From Fluviicola sp. (GTDB lineage Bacteria > Bacteroidota > Bacteroidia > Flavobacteriales_D > Crocinitomicaceae), in the NCBI RefSeq assembly GCF_039596395.1, contig NZ_JBCNJT010000001.1, positions 1,895,315-1,959,314 of the forward strand: a stretch of 64,000 bases of DNA. The letters are read 5' to 3'. The notes beneath the pieces are model-generated. The model was not told the DNA's origin. It did no database searches and saw only the letters and a list, made by a program, of their open reading frames with translations. This document shows, piece by piece, positions 10,106-17,452 of this stretch; the first letter of the stretch is position 1; each line of letters starts with the position of its first letter. Made by a program: the position numbers and the translations under genes.

Positions 10106-10848
10106 GTTCCTTCAGCTACTAAAACAGAAAAATCAGCAGCTTTCAAAGACGCTCCTCCGATCAATCCTCCATCTACATTTTCGCATGCAAATAACGCCTG
10201 AGCATTGCCCGGGTTACAACTTCCACCATATAAAACGGATGAATTTTCTGCAATTTCTTTTCCATACTGCTCTTCGATCCACGATCTGATTGCCGCATGC
10301 ATCTCTTCAGCCTGTTCTGTCGATGCCGTTTGCCCGGTGCCGATTGCCCAGATCGGCTCATAAGCCAATACCACTTTGGAGAAATCTTCCGCTGAAAGAT
10401 GGAAGACGCTTTCCACCAGCTGCTTTTTGACATATTCCAGGAATGTCCCGTTCTGACGGATTTCCAAAGGTTCTCCGCAGCAAAAAAACGGTTTGATCCC
10501 GTGAGCCAAGGCCGCATCCAGCTTTTGTTTTAGCAACGCATTGTCTTCGTTGAAATATTCCCTTCTTTCGGAGTGACCGATCAAAACCGCCTCAATTCCA
10601 GCTTCTTTCAACTGCCACATACTTACTTCGCCTGTAAAAGCGCCCGTATCTTTCGGATAGGCATTTTGCGCTCCTACTTTCACATGGGTGGAAATTGCTT
10701 TGCAATCACTCACATACAACATCGGCGGAAAAATATAGACTTCTATTTCCGAACCGATATTCATGTTGTTCACTTCTTTACACAATGCTTTCGCCTCTTG
10801 CTGAGACAAATTCATTTTCCAGTTTCCTGCTACAATTTTTGAGCGCAT
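10087..10848 (-). CDS. tpiA: Triosephosphate isomerase
   Basis: Interconverts dihydroxyacetone phosphate and glyceraldehyde 3-phosphate in glycolysis and gluconeogenesis. A full-length TIM barrel of 253 aa. Catalytic residues are visible: Asn/Lys in GNWKMN, His in IGHSERR, and Glu in the signature AYEPIWAIGTG; the C-terminal phosphate-binding GGASLKAADF is intact. The ATG lies one base after the stop of the DoxX gene, and the 3' end overlaps prmA by 19 bases. Confidence 0.97.
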   Translation of the reverse strand: MRSKIVAGNWKMNLSQQEAKALCKEVNNMNIGSEIEVYIFPPMLYVSDCKAISTHVKVGAQNAYPKDTGAFTGEVSMWQLKEAGIEAVLIGHSERREYFNEDNALLKQKLDAALAHGIKPFFCCGEPLEIRQNGTFLEYVKKQLVESVFHLSAEDFSKVVLAYEPIWAIGTGQTASTEQAEEMHAAIRSWIEEQYGKEIAENSSVLYGGSCNPGNAQALFACENVDGGLIGGASLKAADFSVLVAEGTWTILN

Positions 10849-10849
10849 G

Positions 10850-12751
10850 CTATTTTGCTAATAAATTACTTTGAATCCAATTAAATGTCGGCAACGAATT
10901 ACCGGTATATTTTCCTTTCACACGTCCGTGTTTCAATACCATCAGTGCCGGATTAGCTCTTGAAACCACTTTCAATTCGATTCCGTCATTGATAAATACC
11001 GGTACGTTTAAATGGTGTTTCTTTTTAAAGGCAGCTATTTCCTCATCTCCGGAACCAACAACCAGTACGAACGGAACGTTTGCTTTTTTAGCTTTCGCAG
11101 CAATCGCTTTGATCTCGCCCAGGTGATTCAGGTCAAATTCTTTCAGGTTTTTGGAGAAAACTACGATCACTTTCGGAGCCGTGAACAGGAACTGACGAAT
11201 GCTTACGTCGGTCAATTCCGGGTTTTCCACTTCAATCGTATCCAGGATTGTATACGTATCCACCGGATAGGATTCTACGTTGTATTCCACTTCCGGGATT
11301 TCGGTTTTTTCCTTCGTGATCTTATCTTCCAGGCGCAGGCCGGTAATTTTGGTATTTTTAAGCTGTTTCTTCACCACTTCCAACTGAAGTTCGTCTTCGG
11401 AAAGGTTCCGAATGCTTCTGGAAGGATTGAATTGTGCCGTATCGATGGAAGGAAGCCTCATCGGGATGATCTCCTTGTTGACCATTTCCAGGTATTTCCA
11501 TTCTTTGGTTTTCTCCCATATTTTGGAATCCATGAATTCCTTGCTGGAACCATCGTACTCTCTTTTTTCGCCGGTTTTGACGTTTTTATACACCAGTAAA
11601 CTCTGGTATTTGCCCGGATCACCGTTTTTAGTCAGGTCCGGCAGGTAATTGCCAACCGCGTAAGCCCTGTAATCGCGCAACGGATCGTATTTCAACACAT
11701 ACCAGATGAAAATCCCGCACAGGAATGTGACGATGAGTGCCGAACTGTAATGATTCCCGATCCGTTTATTCCTGATGCGGTAAATCCACAACGCTGCCAG
11801 GATTGCGATCAGCGAGAAGACAATCGGGAAATACCACCCGAACACCCAGGATAATGCCGCGATCAGCAACATGGAAATCGGCACATAAATCCAGTTCTGG
11901 CGCACATTATTGGGCTTAATAATTCCCTGCGCCGCAAAAATCCAGATTGCCAGGTACAACAATACGATGTCTTTCCAAAGCGATTCTTTCGGAGTCAACG
12001 ATCTTCCAACGGAACCTTTCATCGCATCTCCGAAACACCCGCAATCCGTTACACACTGTGGCGCTTTCAGTTCCTCTACTACCACTTCCTGAGGCGTTTT
12101 GGAAATAATCTTAATTTCTTTATTTGTTTTTGCTTCTTCGATTTTCGTATCCGCAAGCTGCGCTTCTTTCGCATCAACCAGTGAATAAGTATCGCGGTCT
12201 ACAAATTTCTTTTTCGCATCGCAGGTAGACGTGTGCCAGGTCAGGAATGTAAAAAAGAGCATCATGATTACCAGCAGCCAGCTTACAAAACGCATTTTAC
12301 CTCCAATGATCACCAATACTCCCAGCACAATTTCCGCAATGCAAATGATCACTGAAAGGGCCAATGCATGCTGGATGAAGTATTCCAGGGAGAAACCCGG
12401 AGCCCCGAAAAACTCCTTGATCCGGTAGGCCAAAGCTCCGTCCTCAAAGTATTCTTCGAGTTTGTATGAAAATCCGAGCGGGTCATTGGCTTTGATTAAC
12501 CCCGAAACGATGAATAAACTTCCGACAATTACGCGTGAAACGGTTGCTATCATCAATCTTCCTTTGAAAAAGATCAGCGCCACCGCAGAAAAAAGCATTA
12601 AGACCAGGCCGATACTGACGAGTAATAATTTCTGAGCTTCGAAATGATCGTGAAAGCCCATTGTTGTCAGTGTTAATCCTGCCAGGTTTAAGATGACAAA
12701 CAGAACATTGAGTGGTAATGAATGCCCTGAAATGGTTCGAGTAGTTTTCAT
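10850..12751 (-). CDS. DoxX/MauE-like membrane protein of the BT_3928 type with C-terminal thioredoxin-like domain
   Basis: A 633-aa polytopic membrane protein. The N-terminal part has about five TM helices including the DoxX-like segment VSRVIVGSLFIVSGLIKANDP. The Cys-containing stretch CVTDCGCFGDAMKGS (about residue 228) is typical of the Bacteroidota BT_3928 family, and STCDAKKKF adds another Cys. A second helix group follows near residues 255-350. The soluble C-terminal third ends in a thioredoxin-like fold (APKVIVVFSK...VFINDGIELK) lacking a CxxC. The family is usually annotated as redox-associated; a role in envelope disulfide or quinone chemistry is inference. It sits 15 bases after DUF1599 and 1 base before tpiA, a neighbourhood I recall as common in Bacteroidota. 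Confidence 0.85.
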   Translation of the reverse strand: MKTTRTISGHSLPLNVLFVILNLAGLTLTTMGFHDHFEAQKLLLVSIGLVLMLFSAVALIFFKGRLMIATVSRVIVGSLFIVSGLIKANDPLGFSYKLEEYFEDGALAYRIKEFFGAPGFSLEYFIQHALALSVIICIAEIVLGVLVIIGGKMRFVSWLLVIMMLFFTFLTWHTSTCDAKKKFVDRDTYSLVDAKEAQLADTKIEEAKTNKEIKIISKTPQEVVVEELKAPQCVTDCGCFGDAMKGSVGRSLTPKESLWKDIVLLYLAIWIFAAQGIIKPNNVRQNWIYVPISMLLIAALSWVFGWYFPIVFSLIAILAALWIYRIRNKRIGNHYSSALIVTFLCGIFIWYVLKYDPLRDYRAYAVGNYLPDLTKNGDPGKYQSLLVYKNVKTGEKREYDGSSKEFMDSKIWEKTKEWKYLEMVNKEIIPMRLPSIDTAQFNPSRSIRNLSEDELQLEVVKKQLKNTKITGLRLEDKITKEKTEIPEVEYNVESYPVDTYTILDTIEVENPELTDVSIRQFLFTAPKVIVVFSKNLKEFDLNHLGEIKAIAAKAKKANVPFVLVVGSGDEEIAAFKKKHHLNVPVFINDGIELKVVSRANPALMVLKHGRVKGKYTGNSLPTFNWIQSNLLAK

Positions 12752-12766
12752 AGAAACCGATAGTTT

Positions 12767-13303
12767 TTAAAGTGTGAGGTGTATTAAAGCAAAAATAGAA
12801 TAGTTCAGAATATCAAAGTAATTCGATTCGATTCCTTCAGATGCAATCGTTTTCCCTCCGTTATCCTCAATCTGCTTAATCCGTAACAACTTCATCAAAA
12901 TCATATCGGTGAGTGAACTCACGCGCATATCTCTCCAGGCTTCCCCGTAATCGTGGTTCTTTTTTTCCATCAGTTCAAAAGCTTCCTGCGCAACCTGATC
13001 GTACAACATTTCCGCCTGCTGAGCAGTCAATTCCAATCCCATATTATCGGAAGAACGGGATTGAGCGATGGCCATGATGCAATAATTCACCATTGCCCCG
13101 AATTCCCCTTCGATACTTTCCCCTACTTTGTTCTCGCCGGTTTCCTGGATTGTGCGGATGCGGTTTGCTTTTATGAAGATCTGATCGGTTAAACTGCTTG
13201 CCCGTGCAATGCGCCAGGAAGTTCCGTAATCTATGGTTTTTTTAAGGAAAATTTCTCTACAACCCTGTACGATGTGTTGATATTGTTCCGATGTTTGTAT
13301 CAT
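12767..13303 (-). CDS. DUF1599 domain protein (two tandem copies of the domain)
   Basis: A 178-aa all-helical protein made of two homologous halves. Residues about 9-88 carry KTIDYGTSWR, SSLTDQIFIKANRI and MVNYCIMAI; residues about 95-178 carry KNHDYGEAWR, SSLTDMILMKLLRI and ILNYSIFAL. The family is annotated only as a domain of unknown function. It is the first gene of the long minus-strand operon and lies 10 bases from the divergently transcribed folP, a pairing I recall from other Bacteroidota. With only 10 bases between start codons, each gene's promoter must lie within the other's coding sequence. Confidence 0.88.
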   Translation of the reverse strand: MIQTSEQYQHIVQGCREIFLKKTIDYGTSWRIARASSLTDQIFIKANRIRTIQETGENKVGESIEGEFGAMVNYCIMAIAQSRSSDNMGLELTAQQAEMLYDQVAQEAFELMEKKNHDYGEAWRDMRVSSLTDMILMKLLRIKQIEDNGGKTIASEGIESNYFDILNYSIFALIHLTL

Positions 13304-13313
13304 CTATGTCAGT

Positions 13314-14189
13314 ATGGAATTTTTAAGGTCTGAAAATACAAATTTTTCGCGAGAACGGGGGTTAAACATCCGCGGTAAGTTATTCACTATTTCGGCACCT
13401 CAGGTCATGGGAATTGTCAATTGCACACCCGATTCTTTTTATTCGGACAGCAGGAATTCCACGATTGAAAAACAGCAAAAACTAATCGATCTGCATGTGC
13501 AGAACGGCGCAACATGGTTAGATATAGGAGGTTACTCGAGTCGTCCGGGTGCAACGCATATTTCAGAATCCGAAGAGATTGAACGGATAAAATTCGCCGT
13601 TTCCTATTCCCTGGAAACCTATCCGGGTATCAAAATCAGTGTTGATACTTTTCAGTCGGGAGTAGCTTCTTATGTGCTGGAACAAGGTGTTCACCTGATC
13701 AACGATATCAGCGGCGGACTGGTCAACCCGGAGATTTTTTCGATCACTGCTGCACATCAGGTTCCGTATGTATTGATGCACATGCGCGGAACTCCTCAAA
13801 CGATGGCTCAACTGAATACCTATGACAATCTTCTGAAAGAAGTGATCGTTGAATTGGGAAGTCAGCTGGAAAAAGCAAGGGCTGCCGGTTTAAAGGATAT
13901 TGTAATCGATCCTGGGTTCGGATTTGCCAAAAACAGCGTGCAAAACCTGGAATTGTTTGCTTACCTGGAAGCTTTTCAATTGTTTGACTGTCCGCTATTG
14001 GTTGGAATTTCCCGAAAATCGATGATCTATAAAACATTGGAGATTGATGCCGCAGATTCCCTGAACGGGACGAGTGTATTGAATACGATTGCGTTGGATA
14101 AGGGAGCGAATATTCTTCGCGTACACGATGTGAAAGAGGCGGTGGAGACTGTTACGCTTTGGTCGAAAACCAGGGGAAATTATCAATGA
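13314..14189 (+). CDS. folP: Dihydropteroate synthase
   Basis: Condenses 6-hydroxymethyl-7,8-dihydropterin pyrophosphate with p-aminobenzoate in folate synthesis; the sulfonamide target. A TIM barrel of 291 aa. Signature motifs: GIVNCTPDSFYSDSR, WLDIGGYSSRPGA, LINDISGG, VLMHMRGTPQTM, IDPGFGFAKN, LLVGISRKSMI and the terminal RVHDVKEA. The first 20 or so residues before LNIRGKLF exceed what the family needs, but no later ATG, GTG or TTG start fits. Confidence 0.96.
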   Translation: MEFLRSENTNFSRERGLNIRGKLFTISAPQVMGIVNCTPDSFYSDSRNSTIEKQQKLIDLHVQNGATWLDIGGYSSRPGATHISESEEIERIKFAVSYSLETYPGIKISVDTFQSGVASYVLEQGVHLINDISGGLVNPEIFSITAAHQVPYVLMHMRGTPQTMAQLNTYDNLLKEVIVELGSQLEKARAAGLKDIVIDPGFGFAKNSVQNLELFAYLEAFQLFDCPLLVGISRKSMIYKTLEIDAADSLNGTSVLNTIALDKGANILRVHDVKEAVETVTLWSKTRGNYQ

Positions 14190-14197
14190 ATCAATTA

Positions 14198-14253
14198 TTA
14201 ATTATCAAGGAAAACACTTGATAATTAAAGAATTTATAATTGATAATTATCAA
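14198..14253. repeat. AT-rich palindromes between convergent folP and thioesterase genes
   Basis: A 12-bp perfect inverted repeat (14198-14209 with 14217-14228, 7-base loop) is followed by a perfect 14-bp palindrome TTGATAATTATCAA (14240-14253). The second one covers the thioesterase stop codon. The site lies between two convergent genes and may serve as a bidirectional terminator. The AATTATCAA motif resembles spacers elsewhere in the window. Confidence 0.6.
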
Positions 14254-14693
14254 AATACTTTCTCGCTGATCTTTGAAACAGGATATGCATTCATCGTAGC
14301 TGAGGCGGTGGCCACCAATTCTCCTTTTTGGTTCCTCACTTTTCCTTCCACAAACAAAATACGCTTCCCGGATTTAACGACCTGTGCATCAGCGGTCAAT
14401 TCGTCATCCCTGAGTGCCGGGATCAAATAAGAAATCGTCAGGTTTACGGTAGAAACGACTTTCAAGTCTTCACAAACTTCCGTCAGACAAGCAACTCCCA
14501 GAGCAGCATCAATTAAAGCTGCAACCGATCCTCCGTGCGCAGCAAAAGGCGTTGCCAAATGAATGTCTTTCACGATCATTTTATAGCTTACGCGGCCTTT
14601 TTCTTCCACTTTGAAATCCATTCCCAGCAGATCACCGAAGCGATTCCAGATAATATACTGCTGAATAATCGGATGTTGTTTCAGATCTGTCAT
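14250..14693 (-). CDS. PaaI/YbgC-type hotdog-fold thioesterase
   Basis: A 147-aa single-domain hotdog protein, probably hydrolysing an acyl-CoA (substrate unknown). It contains the PaaI-like core: HLATPFAAHGGSVAALIDAALGVAC (aspartate on the hotdog helix), then STVNLTISYLIPA and ATASATMNAYP strands. I place the start at ATG 14693 (MTDLKQHP) because it forms an ATGA overlap with the mscS-like stop. The longer in-frame start at 14804 would add 37 low-quality residues that lie inside that gene. Confidence 0.85.
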   Translation of the reverse strand: MTDLKQHPIIQQYIIWNRFGDLLGMDFKVEEKGRVSYKMIVKDIHLATPFAAHGGSVAALIDAALGVACLTEVCEDLKVVSTVNLTISYLIPALRDDELTADAQVVKSGKRILFVEGKVRNQKGELVATASATMNAYPVSKISEKVF

Positions 14694-15541
14694 CCCTTCG
14701 GTTGTTGCATTTGTACAATGTGCTCCTGCGGTGAAGTCAGGTTCAGGCCTTCTTTCCCGAACTCTTCGTAAATCCTTCTGTTCAGTTCGTAGTAAACATC
14801 CCAATATTCGTTTGTCTTAGCCCAGGCACGAACAGTAATCATTACGGATGCCCCCAATTCGCCCAAAGCAACAAAAGGTGCAGGATCTTTCTTCACTTTT
14901 TTATCTTCCGACAAGTATTTCAGGATTAATTGATGTGCTTTTACAAAGTCGTCTCCATAAGAAATCGGTATCGACCAATCTACCCTGCGTACATTTGCTT
15001 TCGTGAAATTGGTAAGCGCTCCGTTTGCAATCGGACCATTCGGAAGCACAATTACTTTATTGTCGGATGTATGCAGATAGGTATAGAAAATCTGAATTTC
15101 CTTCACCGTTCCCTGTAAGCCTTGAGTCAATATCGTATCTCCCACTTTGAACGGCTTAAAAAGCAAGATCATGATTCCTCCCGCAAAATTGGAAAGTGTT
15201 CCGGAGAACGCCATACCGATTGCCAAACCTGCAGCACCTAAAATGGCCACAAATGAAGTCATTTCGATACCCAATTGTGTAATTGCCGTAACAATTACCA
15301 GGATTTTCAGCATGATGGTGGCTAAACTCGATAAAAAGGTTATCAGTCCTGCGTCCACTTTTCCACGCGTCAGGATCTTAACGACCAAACGCCCGATCCA
15401 TTTAGCGATCCAGAAACCGACGAGCAAAATGATCACGGCAAAAATCAGGTTGGTTCCCGATTTTACCAGCCATTGTTTTCCTTCTGCCAAACTAAATCCA
15501 AAAATGCGCTGAAAATCAGCTTCGATATCCAATAATGCCAT
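14690..15541 (-). CDS. MscS-family small-conductance mechanosensitive channel
   Basis: An inner-membrane channel that gates under hypo-osmotic tension. The 283-aa length fits MscS. Three TM helices lie in the first 125 residues. The pore helix TM3 is recognised by GAAGLAIGMAFSGTLSNFAGG, followed by ILLFKPFKVGDTI and the cytosolic beta domain (GTVKEIQIFYTYLHTSDNKVI, VLPNGPIANG, VDWSIPISYGDD). Its stop overlaps the thioesterase start. The ATG is directly preceded by the TTGAAC-type repeat spacer. Confidence 0.92.
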   Translation of the reverse strand: MALLDIEADFQRIFGFSLAEGKQWLVKSGTNLIFAVIILLVGFWIAKWIGRLVVKILTRGKVDAGLITFLSSLATIMLKILVIVTAITQLGIEMTSFVAILGAAGLAIGMAFSGTLSNFAGGIMILLFKPFKVGDTILTQGLQGTVKEIQIFYTYLHTSDNKVIVLPNGPIANGALTNFTKANVRRVDWSIPISYGDDFVKAHQLILKYLSEDKKVKKDPAPFVALGELGASVMITVRAWAKTNEYWDVYYELNRRIYEEFGKEGLNLTSPQEHIVQMQQPKG

Positions 15542-15560
15542 GCTAAATTTGGTTTAAAAA

Positions 15561-15610
15561 GGTTCAAAAGTTTAAAAGTTCAATTTTGAACCCTTTGAAC
15601 TTTTTGAACC
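15561..15610. repeat. TTGAAC/GTTCAA repeat array
   Basis: The short spacer between mscS and menB consists almost entirely of alternating GTTCAA and TTGAAC words that can fold back on themselves. The 23 bases at 15561-15583 are the exact reverse complement of 25799-25821 in the mdh/sigma spacer. A third, looser copy lies at 47121-47160. Confidence 0.7.
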
Positions 15611-15618
15611 ATTGAACT

Positions 15619-16440
15619 TTATGGAAACTTAGGAAATTGCTGGAAATTCGGCTCTCTCTTTTCCAAAAATGCGCGTTTTCCTTCCTGAGCTTCTTCCATC
15701 AGGTAATACATCAGGGTAGCATCTCCGGCGAATTCCATCAAACCTCTTTGCCCGTCCAATTCCGCATTCAAACCACGTTTGATCATACGAACTGCCAAAG
15801 GTGAACGCTTCATGATTGTCTGGCACCATTGTACGGTTGTATCTTCCAGATCTTTCAATGGAACTACTTTGTTTACCATTCCCATTTTCTCTGCTTCGTC
15901 TGCCGTATATTGTTCGCACAGGAACCAAATCTCACGAGCTTTCTTCTGTCCTACGTGACTTGCCAGGAAAGATGAACCGAAACCGGCATCAAAGCTTCCT
16001 ACTTTCGGACCTGTTTGCCCGAAACGTGCATTGTCCGAAGCGATTGTCAGGTCACAAACTACGTGAAGTACGTGTCCGCCACCGATTGCGTATCCGTTTA
16101 CCATCGCAATTACCGGCTTAGGCAAAGCACGGATAGCTTTATGAACATCCAGTACATTCAAACGCGGAACACCGTTTTCAGAAATGTATCCTCCAACTCC
16201 TTTCACATTCTGATCACCTCCCGAACAAAATGCTTTGTCGCCTTCCCCGGTTAAAACAACCACTCCGATATCCTGTCTTTCACGGCAAATTTCCAATGCA
16301 TCCAGCATTTCCATGTTTGTTTCCGGACGGAAAGCGTTATACACTTTGGGGCGGTTAATGGTAATTTTTGCGATCCCGTCGAAGATCTCGAATTTAATAT
16401 CTGTGTAGGACTTGATACTTGTCCAGTTTCTGTTTGACAT
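15619..16440 (-). CDS. menB: 1,4-dihydroxy-2-naphthoyl-CoA synthase
   Basis: Crotonase-fold enzyme that cyclises o-succinylbenzoyl-CoA in menaquinone synthesis. The 273-aa length fits. MenB-specific features: the N-terminal [14 protein letters not shown], the oxyanion-hole region [24 protein letters not shown], and [14 protein letters not shown] with the acid/base Asp. A good MenB end ([19 protein letters not shown]) is present. No other men genes are in the window, so menB is dispersed. A -7 box (TATTTTTG) lies 21 bases before the start. Confidence 0.96.
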   Translation of the reverse strand: MSNRNWTSIKSYTDIKFEIFDGIAKITINRPKVYNAFRPETNMEMLDALEICRERQDIGVVVLTGEGDKAFCSGGDQNVKGVGGYISENGVPRLNVLDVHKAIRALPKPVIAMVNGYAIGGGHVLHVVCDLTIASDNARFGQTGPKVGSFDAGFGSSFLASHVGQKKAREIWFLCEQYTADEAEKMGMVNKVVPLKDLEDTTVQWCQTIMKRSPLAVRMIKRGLNAELDGQRGLMEFAGDATLMYYLMEEAQEGKRAFLEKREPNFQQFPKFP

Positions 16441-16460
16441 GTTCTTTGTTTTTGGTTTTA

Positions 16461-16468
16461 CAAAAATA
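16461..16468 (-). promoter_or_regulatory. Putative -7 box of menB
   Basis: On the minus strand this reads TATTTTTG, matching the Bacteroidetes sigma-A -7 consensus TAnnTTTG, and would give a leader of about 15-20 bases. No convincing -33 TTTG lies 19-21 bases upstream. Confidence 0.4.
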
Positions 16469-16545
16469 GCAATGCTTGCATAAAATAAATCTATTCTATT
16501 ATAATTTGCTGATAAAAGGTCGTTGAGCGGAGTCGAAACGCCTTT

Positions 16546-17451
16546 TTAATTTCCTCCATTCGGTGTATACATCGTCACACCATTTGTTTGGTATTCTGAA
16601 ATCATTACTTCGAGCATTTTAGCAGCGTCGAAGACCAAGGTCGGTGCATTTCCTATGGTTGAACGCGTCATTACTCCTTTCTCTTCGAAGAGCGGCAGTA
16701 ACCCGTCGCATTTGCGTTTGGCAGATTGTTCCGGGTTGTGGACTTTCACTGAAACAGGAACACTTGTTCCATCCATCCTCTTTACTGAAACATGGAATAA
16801 TTCCGGGTAATAAACCGGGTATTTAAAATCGGGAACGGCATCTTCCAGCACATGCAGGGAAGTTCCTGCATTATCCAAAGTCACGCCGATGTAAAGGATT
16901 TTTCCGTTTGCTTCTGCCAACCGGGCAAAAGGGCTGTTCTTGGTATAAGGTGTTTCTTCGCCCAAATGTCCGCTGGTAAACCATTCTGCTTTCGGTCCGA
17001 AACAGCAAACCGGTTCGGTAGGACTTTCTGAACGTAAAACTCCCGGAAGTTTCCGGAAATATTCTGTAATAGCGCCCATTTTCGAAGGATCGTTCCGAAC
17101 ATCGAATTGCTCCAGGTTCCGGATGTAATCTAATTGGTAGCCCGGGTTCGGAGAACTTGGCATCAGTAAATTTCCTTCCGCACCAATGACTTCCAACAGC
17201 GCATCGACAATGATTCTCGGTCCGCCTGCTACAAAACCAATCTTTGAAAAACTGCTGTGAACCAATACGGAATCCCCTGCTTTTAGTCCGCAAGCCTGAA
17301 GTTGCTGAAATACTTGTGTAAAAGTTAGTCCTTCTCCCCTTAATTCCTGTTCACGGATCAATTTACGCTGCTTATCTTTCTTTCGTTCACGATAAGCATT
17401 CAGAACCTTTGCCGGAACCAGCGAACGGATAAAGTTTTTCAAGGCCGACAT
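16546..17451 (-). CDS. AAC(3)-family N-acetyltransferase-like protein
   Basis: A 301-aa member of the aminoglycoside 3-N-acetyltransferase fold family. Family motifs: DSVLVHSSFSKIGFVAGG, LLMPSS, the RSESPTEPVCCFGP substrate loop, and GKILYIGVTLDNAGTSLHVLED (acetyl-CoA binding and the His/Glu region). Many Bacteroidota members act in surface-polysaccharide or unknown acetylation rather than drug resistance, so I do not infer antibiotic resistance. It starts one base after the stop of the upstream WG-repeat gene, implying coupled translation. Confidence 0.85.
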   Translation of the reverse strand: MSALKNFIRSLVPAKVLNAYRERKKDKQRKLIREQELRGEGLTFTQVFQQLQACGLKAGDSVLVHSSFSKIGFVAGGPRIIVDALLEVIGAEGNLLMPSSPNPGYQLDYIRNLEQFDVRNDPSKMGAITEYFRKLPGVLRSESPTEPVCCFGPKAEWFTSGHLGEETPYTKNSPFARLAEANGKILYIGVTLDNAGTSLHVLEDAVPDFKYPVYYPELFHVSVKRMDGTSVPVSVKVHNPEQSAKRKCDGLLPLFEEKGVMTRSTIGNAPTLVFDAAKMLEVMISEYQTNGVTMYTPNGGN

Positions 17452-17452
17452 G

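Noticed and set aside
14694..14804. Longer start for the thioesterase
   Set aside because: The added 37 residues overlap the mscS-like gene and look non-native; ATG 14693 gives the ATGA overlap.
16546..17451. Aminoglycoside-resistance gene
   Set aside because: The fold matches AAC(3), but sequence alone does not show drug activity and the neighbourhood is chromosomal.
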